From: CAUZFZ01 sp963579025
GTDB lineage: Bacteria > Planctomycetota > Planctomycetia > Planctomycetales > Planctomycetaceae
Reading direction: 5' to 3'
DNA length: 15,671 bases
NCBI GenBank assembly: GCA_963579025.1
Contig: CAUZFZ010000208.1
Coordinates: 1-15,671 of the forward strand
The notes below the pieces were generated by a model that saw only the letters and a list, made by a program, of their open reading frames with translations, did no database searches and was not told where the DNA came from. Positions 1 through 6,743 of the stretch are shown piece by piece. The translations under genes and the position numbers were made by a program. Every line of letters starts with the position of its first letter. Positions within the stretch are counted from its first letter, which is position 1.

Positions 1-24
1 AGAGACCGACACGGAATTGCCGCC

Positions 25-106
25 GCCCCTCCGGGGCTGTGGTTCAGAAATGGCTGATTTTCCCGGGGTTGAAACCCCGGGCTATTTGCCCACGTCCCTT
101 CGGGAC
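25..106. repeat. Three-hairpin GC-rich intergenic repeat element
   Basis: Three short perfect hairpins lie in a row. The first has arms 25-29 and 33-37 (GCCCC / GGGGC) around a 3-base loop. The second has arms 62-70 and 73-81 (CCCGGGGTT / AACCCCGGG) with almost no loop. The third has arms 94-98 and 102-106 (GTCCC / GGGAC) around TTC. Regular spacing of different small hairpins suggests a composite dispersed element rather than a simple terminator. Similar composite elements are familiar from planctomycete and acidobacterial spacers, but that is memory, not a search. Whether it terminates a gene to the left cannot be seen, because the window begins here. Confidence 0.7.
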
Positions 107-233
107 TGAAGTGTGCAACTTCAAAAGACATTGGCGGGGCCTTGTCAAATGTCACTCGGGCACGAAACAATCCGCGCCCTGAGCCGGTCGCACTCTGCCG
201 GGGAAGAACGAAGCAGACGCCACAACTCCGGGC

Positions 234-239
234 GGGAGG
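234..239 (+). promoter_or_regulatory. Shine-Dalgarno site of the NYN-domain gene
   Basis: GGGAGG lies 6 bases before the ATG at 246. It is one of the clearest ribosome binding sites in the window and fixes the start of the downstream gene. Confidence 0.75.
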
Positions 240-245
240 CCCAAC

Positions 246-1046
246 ATGGCTGACGAGTCACTGATTGCTGTCTTTGTCGATTTCGAGAACCTCGCCCTGG
301 GCGTCCGTGACATGAAGTCCGGATCGTTTCGGATCGGACTGGTGCTGAAGCGGCTGCTCGAAAAAGGCCGGCTGGTTTACAAGCGCGCCTACTGCGACTG
401 GAAGAACTATCGCGACGAAGTGCGCGAGTTTCATGGTCATGGCATCGAGCTGATTGACATCCCGCAGAGTCGCATGAGCGGCAAGAACAGCGCGGACATC
501 CGGATGGTCGTCGACGCGCTCGACCTGTGTTACTCGAAGTCGCACATCGATGCGTTCGCATTGATTTCGGGAGACAGCGATTTTTCGCCGCTGGTCTCGA
601 AGCTGAAGGAGAACAACAAGCGTGTCATCGGATGTGGCGTCAAGAGCTCGACGTCCGAACTGCTGATCGGCAACTGCGACGAATTCATTTACTACGACGA
701 TCTGGCCCAGGCGGCACAGCGAACTCAGCCCAAACGTAAGCAAGCCAAACGCGCGGCTGACCCCCCGAAAGACGGCCGTAAAGAAGTAGATTCCAAGGAA
801 GATCGGAAGGAAGAGGCACGTGATCGGGTTGTCGAAGTTCTCGATTCGATCGAGCAGGATTATGACCCGGTCTGGGGATCGCTCCTGAAGCAGGTGATCC
901 GCCGCGTCTATCCCGGGTTCAGTGAGGACTACTACGGCTACGGCAGCTTTTCGGAGCTATTGGAAGACGCCGCCGATAATGATCTGATCGATCTCGAATT
1001 CGATCACGAACGCCGCAACTACCAGGTGAGCCTGGTGAAAGACTGA
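246..1046 (+). CDS. NYN-domain (PIN-like) putative RNase with C-terminal LOTUS/OST-HTH-like domain
   Basis: This 266-residue protein belongs to the NYN/LabA-like (DUF88) group, PIN-fold proteins that usually act as metal-dependent ribonucleases in the cytoplasm. The acidic residues expected for the active site are visible: D12 and N15 in VDFEN, D84 in NSADIRMVVDAL, and D110 and D112 in SGDSDFSPL. The NYN domain spans about residues 5-155. A lysine/arginine/glutamate-rich linker follows at about 158-192. Residues about 193-266 (RDRVVEVLDSI... WGSLLKQVIRR... YGSFSELLEDA) have the pattern of an OST-HTH/LOTUS winged-helix module, which in other proteins binds RNA. The start is supported by GGGAGG 6 bases upstream. 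The next gene begins 22 bases after the stop on the same strand, but its membrane nature gives no clear functional link. The RNA target is unknown. Confidence 0.88.
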   Translation: MADESLIAVFVDFENLALGVRDMKSGSFRIGLVLKRLLEKGRLVYKRAYCDWKNYRDEVREFHGHGIELIDIPQSRMSGKNSADIRMVVDALDLCYSKSHIDAFALISGDSDFSPLVSKLKENNKRVIGCGVKSSTSELLIGNCDEFIYYDDLAQAAQRTQPKRKQAKRAADPPKDGRKEVDSKEDRKEEARDRVVEVLDSIEQDYDPVWGSLLKQVIRRVYPGFSEDYYGYGSFSELLEDAADNDLIDLEFDHERRNYQVSLVKD

Positions 1047-1068
1047 CGGCCAGACGGAACTGCGAGTC

Positions 1069-2787
1069 ATGAAACCATCTGGCGCGACCGGTCCGAGCGT
1101 GTTACTGGCACTGTTTGGTTTGCCATTCGCCGCAGTAGGAGTGGGTGCCAGTGGGCTGATCTACTACACGCTGTTCCGTTGGGTAGACGTTCTGGACTGG
1201 CAGGAGACACCGGCCCGGATTCTGACGGTCGAGGTGAAACCGGGTGAGAACTCGATCAGCACAGAAGCGACCTACGAGTATCAGTGGAATGGTGAACGTC
1301 TTACCGGAAATCAGGTCAGCCTGAGTTTCGGCTCCGACAACATCGGCTCGTTTCAGGAACGCGTGGCCAATGAACTGACCAGCCACCAGAAAAGCGGTCA
1401 GCCATTTCGCTGTTTCGTCGATGCCTCGGATCCTGCCAGGTCGATTCTCTACCGCGAGCTGCGCTGGGAGATGCTCTCGTTCCTCAGTGTGTTTGGCACC
1501 ATCTTCGGAACAGTCGGTCTGTGCCTGGTTCTGGGAACCCTGTTGTCGATTCCCGGAAGTCGTGCCGAGGCTCGATTACGCGAACAGTATCCCCGCGAAC
1601 CGTGGCGATGGAATCGGGCGTGGTCAGACGGATTCGTGCGCTCGGAGGGCGCGTCTGGCTGGTTGACCTGGCTGGCCGTGTACTGGGTCGTTGTGGCGTT
1701 GCCTGGTGGTCTTGGGGCAGTCAACGCAATTGCTCATGGCCGAGTGATGTCGGTCTTCGGCCTGATTATTCCGGGGATCGCATTCCTGATCGCACGCTCG
1801 GCCGTTCGTAAGCACAGGCAACGGTGGTTCTATGGCGAATCTCGCGTGCAGCTTGACCGTTTTCCGGCGATTACGGGCGGACTCATGTCGGGGGCGATCC
1901 TGATTGAGAACGACATTGATTCGCGGTCTGTGTGGCACCTCACGTTGAGTTGCACGACGAAATCAGGCAGCGGTGATAGCTCGACTGAAAGCGTTGCCTG
2001 CGAGCTGGAGCAGACCGTGGAGGGGACAGAACGCAGCAGTGACTGGGGGCAAACCTCAATCCCGTTCGAATTCGCGATTCCCTACACCGCTCCCCAAACG
2101 GACCTTGAAGGGTATTCAAGGTCCGAGTGGAAACTGTCCATCAAGAGCGAGCGGACGGAACGAGAGTACAACGACGAATTCGATGTGCCGGTGTTCCAGA
2201 CCAAAGAGAGTTCGCGAAAGTTCAAACGGGACAAAGAGGTCGCCGCAGAGAAGGCTCGCGTGGACGAACGGCTGGATGACGTGTTTCCGGATGCTGCACT
2301 GACAGATGCGAGATTGCGGATTCGCGAGCAGTCCGACGGCACGCTGACCGTGATTGCACCGGCCGCGCGGTACATGAAACCTGTCGTGGGTCTGGGACTG
2401 TTTGTCGTGATCTGGGATTCGGTGTGTGCATTCTTATGGAACGTCGACGCTCCCGTTCTCTTTCCCATCGTGTTCAGTCTCGGAGGCCTTCTGGTCACCT
2501 ATAGCTGGCTCAACCTTCTGCTCAGTTCCGCGCACGTCGAGATTGGGGCCGATGCGCTCACGTTCCGCCATGGTTGGCCCGGGCTGGCTCGCGAACATCG
2601 CGTTGAGCGGGGCGACATCAGGGACGTCACGATTTCGTCGAACATGTCAATTGGCAGCACGCAGTACCCGAATGTGAAGATTCACGTCGCCACAGGAAAG
2701 CCGATGACTGTGATGAGCCTGATCCGCGGTCGTCCCGCTGCGGACCGACTTGCCGAACGCATCCTGGAAGCGCTGGTGCGTGACTGA
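1069..2787 (+). CDS. DUF3592-like multi-pass membrane protein
   Basis: This is a 572-residue membrane protein of unknown function. The N-terminal part, with a membrane segment at about 12-34, a beta-rich extracytoplasmic stretch at 45-130 (TPARILTVEVK... YEYQWNGERLTGNQVSL) and a second segment at about 136-160, matches the pattern of DUF3592. Further likely membrane segments lie at about 199-221, 226-243, 438-457 and 463-485. Between them is a soluble region (about 250-430) containing a charged stretch at 380-405. The C-terminal tail (about 488-570, HVEIGADALTFRHGWPG...) resembles a small PH-like beta domain following a membrane pair, although this is only a resemblance. It starts 22 bases after the NYN gene and may share its transcript. 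The upstream ribosome binding site is weak. A strong inverted repeat follows the stop. No enzymatic motif is seen. Confidence 0.8.
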   Translation: MKPSGATGPSVLLALFGLPFAAVGVGASGLIYYTLFRWVDVLDWQETPARILTVEVKPGENSISTEATYEYQWNGERLTGNQVSLSFGSDNIGSFQERVANELTSHQKSGQPFRCFVDASDPARSILYRELRWEMLSFLSVFGTIFGTVGLCLVLGTLLSIPGSRAEARLREQYPREPWRWNRAWSDGFVRSEGASGWLTWLAVYWVVVALPGGLGAVNAIAHGRVMSVFGLIIPGIAFLIARSAVRKHRQRWFYGESRVQLDRFPAITGGLMSGAILIENDIDSRSVWHLTLSCTTKSGSGDSSTESVACELEQTVEGTERSSDWGQTSIPFEFAIPYTAPQTDLEGYSRSEWKLSIKSERTEREYNDEFDVPVFQTKESSRKFKRDKEVAAEKARVDERLDDVFPDAALTDARLRIREQSDGTLTVIAPAARYMKPVVGLGLFVVIWDSVCAFLWNVDAPVLFPIVFSLGGLLVTYSWLNLLLSSAHVEIGADALTFRHGWPGLAREHRVERGDIRDVTISSNMSIGSTQYPNVKIHVATGKPMTVMSLIRGRPAADRLAERILEALVRD

Positions 2788-2822
2788 TCGAAGCCTGAGT
2801 CGAGCAGACAATCTGCGGTAGA

Positions 2823-2891
2823 TACGAGCCCGAAGCGCCAGCGAGTGAACCAGTCGCATACCAATTCACTCGCTGGCGCTTCGGGCTTGTA
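2823..2891. terminator. Long inverted repeat between convergent genes; terminator-like or dispersed palindrome
   Basis: The arms 2823-2849 and 2865-2891 pair over 27 bases with a single G-T position, including a perfect 22-base core (2828-2849 with 2865-2886). The loop is 15 bases. It lies between the stop of the DUF3592-like gene (2787) and the stop of the convergent phosphatase gene (2918), so it could end transcription from both sides. It has no clear T-run. The arm sequence (core GCCCGAAGCGCCAGCGAG) is one I recall as a highly repeated intergenic palindrome in planctomycete genomes, so it may be primarily a mobile or dispersed repeat. Confidence 0.75.
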
Positions 2892-2917
2892 GCTGATTCG
2901 TAGACGACGCTGTTCGG

Positions 2918-3727
2918 TCAGGCGAGTGTCTCGCGTATTCGTTGCAGGACCGGATCCAGTAACGCAGCGTTGACGGATAGTCCGCGTCCGGCGTGGATGT
3001 CCGGCTTTCCTGAGTAGTCGACGAAATGGCCACCTGCCTCCTGCATGATGGGCACAAGCGCTGCGCAGTCCCATGGATTCAGCTCGGGGTCGACCATCAC
3101 ATCCGCGCGTCCGGTCGCGACCAGGATGTGTCCGTAGCAGTCGCCCCAGCCTCGCGACAACCGGCATTCGGAACAGAGCCGTTCGAACAACGCCTGCTGA
3201 CCTTCTCTCGCCCAGCCCTGAATTGTCGTTGTGCAGAACAGCGATTCCGAGAGGTCCGCGACTTCCGAAACCCGGGCCGGCACTGGTTCTCGTGAACCGA
3301 TTTTCCACCAGGCTCCGAGACCCGTCGCCGCGTAGACAACCTCACCCAGTGCCGGGAAGCTGCACAGGCCGACGACTTGCACCGCGTTGTGCTCAAGCCC
3401 GATCAGTGTCCCGAACAGCGGGACTCCGTGGATGAATGACTTCGTTCCGTCCACGGGATCGAGTATCCAGCGCCAACCGCTGCTGCCTTCTGAGTCTCCG
3501 AATTCCTCACCAAGCACGGCGTCGTTGGGATACGTCTCCGCGATCAGCTTTCGGATCAGTTCTTCAGCGCCGCGGTCGGCTGCGGTGACCGGCGTCGCAT
3601 CGCGCTTGCGGTCGACGGCCAGATCGGGCGACTGATAGTGCCCCATGATGAATTCAGCGGCCTGCGCGGCTGCATCGAGCGCGAAATCGAGCCGGGATTG
3701 CAGTTCGTCGAGCGAGGGGGGCGTCAT
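2918..3727 (-). CDS. hisN: Histidinol-phosphatase / inositol monophosphatase family protein
   Basis: This Mg2+-dependent sugar-phosphate phosphatase belongs to the inositol monophosphatase superfamily. The metal-site motifs are all present, numbered from the ATG at 3727: GEE at 73-75, DPVDGT at 90-95 and NPWDCAAL at 217-224. The stretches GVPLFGTLIGLEH and PALGEVVYAA are characteristic of the HisN-type branch, which removes phosphate from L-histidinol phosphate in histidine synthesis. A role on inositol-1-phosphate or another substrate cannot be excluded. With the ATG start the protein has 269 residues, normal for the family. The frame extends 17 codons upstream to a TTG at 3778, but that extension has no family-like sequence. 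The gene lies 76 bases downstream of msrA on the same strand and may be cotranscribed, with no evident functional link. No other histidine genes are in the window. Confidence 0.85.
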   Translation of the reverse strand: MTPPSLDELQSRLDFALDAAAQAAEFIMGHYQSPDLAVDRKRDATPVTAADRGAEELIRKLIAETYPNDAVLGEEFGDSEGSSGWRWILDPVDGTKSFIHGVPLFGTLIGLEHNAVQVVGLCSFPALGEVVYAATGLGAWWKIGSREPVPARVSEVADLSESLFCTTTIQGWAREGQQALFERLCSECRLSRGWGDCYGHILVATGRADVMVDPELNPWDCAALVPIMQEAGGHFVDYSGKPDIHAGRGLSVNAALLDPVLQRIRETLA

Positions 3728-3803
3728 CGGTGTGTGTCCATGTACTGGAGTCCCGCCGGCAGACGGAATCAAAGTCAAACGCCTGCGTGCGGGTCTTTCA
3801 GCA

Positions 3804-4595
3804 CTACGACCGCAGCTTGTCGCTGAAGATCTTTCGGACTTTGTCGACCTTCGGCTGAACGACGCGGCGGCAATACGGAGCCCGACCGTTCAGCTCAAAG
3901 TAGTCCTGATGGTACCCCTCAGCCGAATAGAATTTCGCAGCCGGTACGACTTCCGTGACGATCGGGCGTGAGAATTCGCCGGATGCGTCGAACTCCGCAA
4001 TGACCGCTTCGGCCTGCTTTTTCTCCTGCTCGTCGTGGAAGTAGATCCCGGAACGGTACTGCGTGCCGACGTCCGCTCCCTGGCGATTCAATGTCGTCGG
4101 GTCATGCGATTTGAAGAACACGTGCAGCAAATCTTCAAAGGACACGACATTCGGGTCGAATTTCATCCGGATGGCTTCAGCATGGCCGGTGTTGCCAGAG
4201 CAGACTTCCTCGTATGTCGGGTTGGGGACCTGACCATTGCAGTAGCCAGACTCAACGCTTTCGACGCCTTCAATCAATTCGAAAACCGCTTCGGTACACC
4301 AGAAACAGCCGCCGGCAACCGTCAGCGTCTGGAGCAGGGCTGGATCAGAAGTCTGCACGGCGGTGATCGGGACAGCTTCGGATTCTGGCGGTAGTTGAAT
4401 GTCGACGGGCCGATCAACTGGCGTTTCGACCTCGTCAACAACAGCGACGGCCGGTTGCATGGGCTCCGCCGTTGGCACTTGAGCTGGCCGTTGTGGCTCT
4501 GCGGTGTAACAGCCGGTCATTAAGAGCAGTGCCATAACCAGAAACAGTGGAGAGGCGGCTCGTCGAATGTAACGGGTTGGTCGAAAGGGATTCAT
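3804..4595 (-). CDS. msrA: Peptide-methionine (S)-S-oxide reductase MsrA, predicted lipoprotein
   Basis: MsrA reduces methionine-S-sulfoxide in oxidised proteins. The signature GGCFWC is at residues 95-100 counted from the ATG at 4595, making C97 the catalytic cysteine. It is followed by family blocks TYEEVCSGNTGHAEAIR, SHDPTTLNRQGADVGTQYRSGIY and EGYHQDYF. C242 near the C-terminus (APYC) is a candidate resolving cysteine. The N-terminus (MNPFRPTRYIRRAASPLF...) is a basic stretch, then a hydrophobic core ending in LLLMTGC, a lipobox-like site with C29 as the lipidated residue. A proline/glutamate-rich linker of about 60 residues precedes the catalytic domain. This predicts a membrane-anchored enzyme outside the cytoplasm. 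The frame stays open to 4775, but a GGAG site 7 bases before 4595 and the signal peptide support the shorter start. No msrB is nearby. Confidence 0.92.
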   Translation of the reverse strand: MNPFRPTRYIRRAASPLFLVMALLLMTGCYTAEPQRPAQVPTAEPMQPAVAVVDEVETPVDRPVDIQLPPESEAVPITAVQTSDPALLQTLTVAGGCFWCTEAVFELIEGVESVESGYCNGQVPNPTYEEVCSGNTGHAEAIRMKFDPNVVSFEDLLHVFFKSHDPTTLNRQGADVGTQYRSGIYFHDEQEKKQAEAVIAEFDASGEFSRPIVTEVVPAAKFYSAEGYHQDYFELNGRAPYCRRVVQPKVDKVRKIFSDKLRS

Positions 4596-4602
4596 TTCCC
4601 GG

Positions 4603-4606
4603 CTCC
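4603..4606 (-). promoter_or_regulatory. Shine-Dalgarno site deciding the msrA start
   Basis: GGAG on the minus strand lies 7 bases before the ATG at 4595. The in-frame upstream ATG at 4775 would add 60 residues without family similarity and hide the lipoprotein signal, so this site favours the inner start. Confidence 0.6.
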
Positions 4607-4808
4607 GCTTGATGAGGGAGATATGACGCGTCGAGTCAGTCCGGAAGGATAGCACGAACCAGTACGACGATCCGAGGGACACATCATGACCGCCGATCGA
4701 CGCCCGTGACAGGACTGGTTGCATGTTCTCCGGGCAAGGGTTCGTTTCCTGATCACCTCGGCAACGTTGCTTCATTCTCCACGCGGGTTTCGGTAGCCTT
4801 TCCGCCTC

Positions 4809-4874
4809 ACAGGGTGGGTCGACGGAGCGAGGCCGCCAGCAACTGAGGTCGCCTTGCTCCGTCGCTCACCCTGT
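4809..4874. repeat. Imperfect palindromic repeat in the msrA-xylA spacer
   Basis: The arm 4809-4828 pairs with 4856-4874 (ACAGGGTG... CGACGGAGC against its complement) with one small bulge. Inside it, 4827-4833 pairs with 4851-4857 with one mismatch, leaving a loop of about 17 bases. It lies upstream of both divergent genes, so it is not a simple terminator for either. The GGGTGAGCGACGGAGC theme on the minus strand resembles the repeats at the right edge of the window and suggests a dispersed family. Confidence 0.6.
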
Positions 4875-4963
4875 CTTCGTTTCTCAGGCTCTCCGCACGG
4901 CCACTGGCCGATCGTCGGAACTCCAGGAAATCAAGACCTCTCACCATAACTGTAGAGCCCGCC

Positions 4964-6274
4964 ATGAGTTACTTCCCTGAAATCGACAAGATCGCGTACG
5001 AAGGTCCTGGCACAGACAATCCGTTCGCGTTCCGCCACTACAACCCTGACGAGATCGTCGAGGGTCAGTCCATGCGGGACCTGCTGCGGTTCAGCGTGTG
5101 TTACTGGCACACGTTCCGGGCCACCGGCGTCGATCCGTTCGGGGCTCCCACGATGGTCCGGCCGTGGGAAGACGGCAGTGACTCGGTCGACAATGCACTC
5201 CGCCGCGTCGACGTCGCCTTCGAATTCATGGAGAAACTCGGTGCGCCGTTTTACTGCTTCCACGACCGCGACGTGGCCCCGGAAGGCGCGTCACTCAGCG
5301 AGAGCAACGCGAATCTGGACAAGATCGCAGCCAAGCTGAAGGCCGAGCAGGAACGCACGGGCATCGACCTCCTATGGGGCACAGCCAACCTGTTCTCAAA
5401 CCCGCGCTTCATGCACGGTGCCGCGACGTCCTGCAACGCCGACGTATTTGCGTACGCGGCTGCTCAGGTGAAAAAGGCGATCGAAGTCACGCATCAGCTT
5501 GGCGGCGTGAACTATGTGTTCTGGGGCGGACGCGAGGGCTACCACAACCTGTACAACACGGACATGCAGCGTGAGCTGGACCATCTGGCTCGTTTCATGC
5601 ACATGGCCCACGAACACGCGACTTCGATCGGATTTACCGGACAGTTTCTGTTCGAGCCGAAGCCGAAGGAACCGACGAAACACCAGTACGACTTCGACTG
5701 TGCCGCGTGTCTGAACTTCATCCGGGCAAACGGCCTGGAAGGTATCGTGAAGCTGAACGTCGAGACGAATCACGCCACGCTCGCCGGACACACGATGATG
5801 CATGAACTGGAATATGCCTCAATGCAGGACGCACTGGGTAGTATCGATGCCAACACAGGAGACCTGCTGCTGGGCTGGGACACTGATCAGTTCCCAACGG
5901 ACATCTACCTCACGACGCAGTGCATGCTGGTGATTCTGGGACAGGGCGGGCTGACTCCTGGCGGTGTCAACTTCGACGCGAAAGTTCGCCGCGAGAGTTT
6001 CCAGCCGGACGACCTGTTTCACGCCCACATCGGCGGAATGGACACATTCGCGCGTGGCCTGAAGATCGCCGCGAAGATCCGGGCCGATAGTCGACTCGCC
6101 GACATCGTCAAGAATCGCTATTCGAGCTGGGACGAGGGCATCGGTGCGAAAGTTGAAGCCGGCGAAGTCAGCTTTGCCGATCTGGAAGCCTACATGCTCG
6201 AAAAGGGCGATTCGGCCCCCAACGAGAGCGGCCGGCAGGAAATGATCGAGAACCTGATCAACGACTACATCTGA
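4964..6274 (+). CDS. xylA: Xylose isomerase (class II)
   Basis: XylA converts D-xylose to D-xylulose (and often D-glucose to D-fructose) in the cytoplasm using two divalent metals. The 436-residue length fits class II enzymes. The active-site residues correspond to those of the E. coli enzyme shifted by one: H100 and D103 (FHDRD), E231 and K233 (EPKPKEPTKHQYD), E267 and H270 (NVETNHATLAGH), D295, D306 and D308 (GWDTDQFPTD), and D338 (GGVNFDAKVRR). The N-terminal block (YEGPGTDNPFAFRHYN) is also typical. No strong Shine-Dalgarno sequence precedes the ATG, but the N-terminus matches the family start. No xylulokinase, transporter or XylR-type regulator is adjacent, so it is a stand-alone gene here. 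It converges on the VOC gene with a 34-base gap. Confidence 0.97.
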   Translation: MSYFPEIDKIAYEGPGTDNPFAFRHYNPDEIVEGQSMRDLLRFSVCYWHTFRATGVDPFGAPTMVRPWEDGSDSVDNALRRVDVAFEFMEKLGAPFYCFHDRDVAPEGASLSESNANLDKIAAKLKAEQERTGIDLLWGTANLFSNPRFMHGAATSCNADVFAYAAAQVKKAIEVTHQLGGVNYVFWGGREGYHNLYNTDMQRELDHLARFMHMAHEHATSIGFTGQFLFEPKPKEPTKHQYDFDCAACLNFIRANGLEGIVKLNVETNHATLAGHTMMHELEYASMQDALGSIDANTGDLLLGWDTDQFPTDIYLTTQCMLVILGQGGLTPGGVNFDAKVRRESFQPDDLFHAHIGGMDTFARGLKIAAKIRADSRLADIVKNRYSSWDEGIGAKVEAGEVSFADLEAYMLEKGDSAPNESGRQEMIENLINDYI

Positions 6275-6308
6275 TCGTTGCCCGGTTTACAGGGCTGCGG
6301 GGCGGCCT

Positions 6309-6716
6309 TCACAGCAGCGTGAACGAACCGTCCGTGCATAGTTCAACCAGTGCCATTTCCGGGTTGAGCAGGAATGCGCAGTCCGCTCCGTTAAATGCTT
6401 CCGAGGCGAACACCGACAGCAACCGGAAACCATGCGCTTCCAAGTGCTGCACCGATTGCGGAACGTCGGGCGTGCTGTAGCAGACGTGATAGTAGTACTG
6501 TCGGCGTTTGAGAAAACTGCTGACGGGCGCGTCGTCCGACAGGCCTTCGACCAGTTCGATGTAGATACCCGGAGCCGTCTCGACAAAGCAGACGCGGACC
6601 TGCTGGCTCGCGATTTCCACAACGTCCGACACTCGACTGAACTGCAGGCCGGACGTATAGCTTTTGATGCTGCTCTCAATCGACGTGACCGCGCATCCGA
6701 CGTGGTGGAGTTGCAT
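6309..6716 (-). CDS. VOC-superfamily protein, methylmalonyl-CoA epimerase/glyoxalase-like
   Basis: This 135-residue protein consists of two beta-alpha-beta-beta-beta modules of the vicinal oxygen chelate fold. Candidate metal ligands sit where the fold predicts: H5 in LHHVGCAV, E54 in IYIELVEG, H77 in YYYHVCYS and E125 in MALVELC. The opening and the H/E spacing recall methylmalonyl-CoA epimerase, but the usual G-x-G-x-HH stretch before the third ligand is replaced by RRQYYYH, so I do not assign that reaction. The gene starts 27 bases after the stop of the polymerase gene on the same strand, so it is probably the last gene of a sulfotransferase-polymerase-VOC unit. That suggests a role in modifying a glycan precursor, which is inference. 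Confidence 0.78.
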   Translation of the reverse strand: MQLHHVGCAVTSIESSIKSYTSGLQFSRVSDVVEIASQQVRVCFVETAPGIYIELVEGLSDDAPVSSFLKRRQYYYHVCYSTPDVPQSVQHLEAHGFRLLSVFASEAFNGADCAFLLNPEMALVELCTDGSFTLL

Positions 6717-6743
6717 GGCTGCCCGTTCCGTTCTTCCTGACCT

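Larger units (their letters stand above)
4596..4963. other. Divergent intergenic spacer between msrA and xylA
   Basis: These 368 bases separate the starts of msrA (-) and xylA (+) and must hold the promoters of both. I see no convincing -10/-35 pair by eye. The only clear structure is the imperfect palindrome at 4809-4874. The part to 4775 is open in the msrA frame but looks noncoding. Confidence 0.5.

Noticed and set aside
246..2787. NYN gene and membrane gene as a defence system
   Set aside because: There is no additional effector, sensor or mobile-element context. NYN-LOTUS proteins occur outside defence loci, so the proposal would be speculation.
4596..4775. N-terminal extension of msrA to an upstream ATG
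   Set aside because: The 60 extra residues are not family-like and would bury the lipoprotein signal; a GGAG site supports the inner start at 4595.
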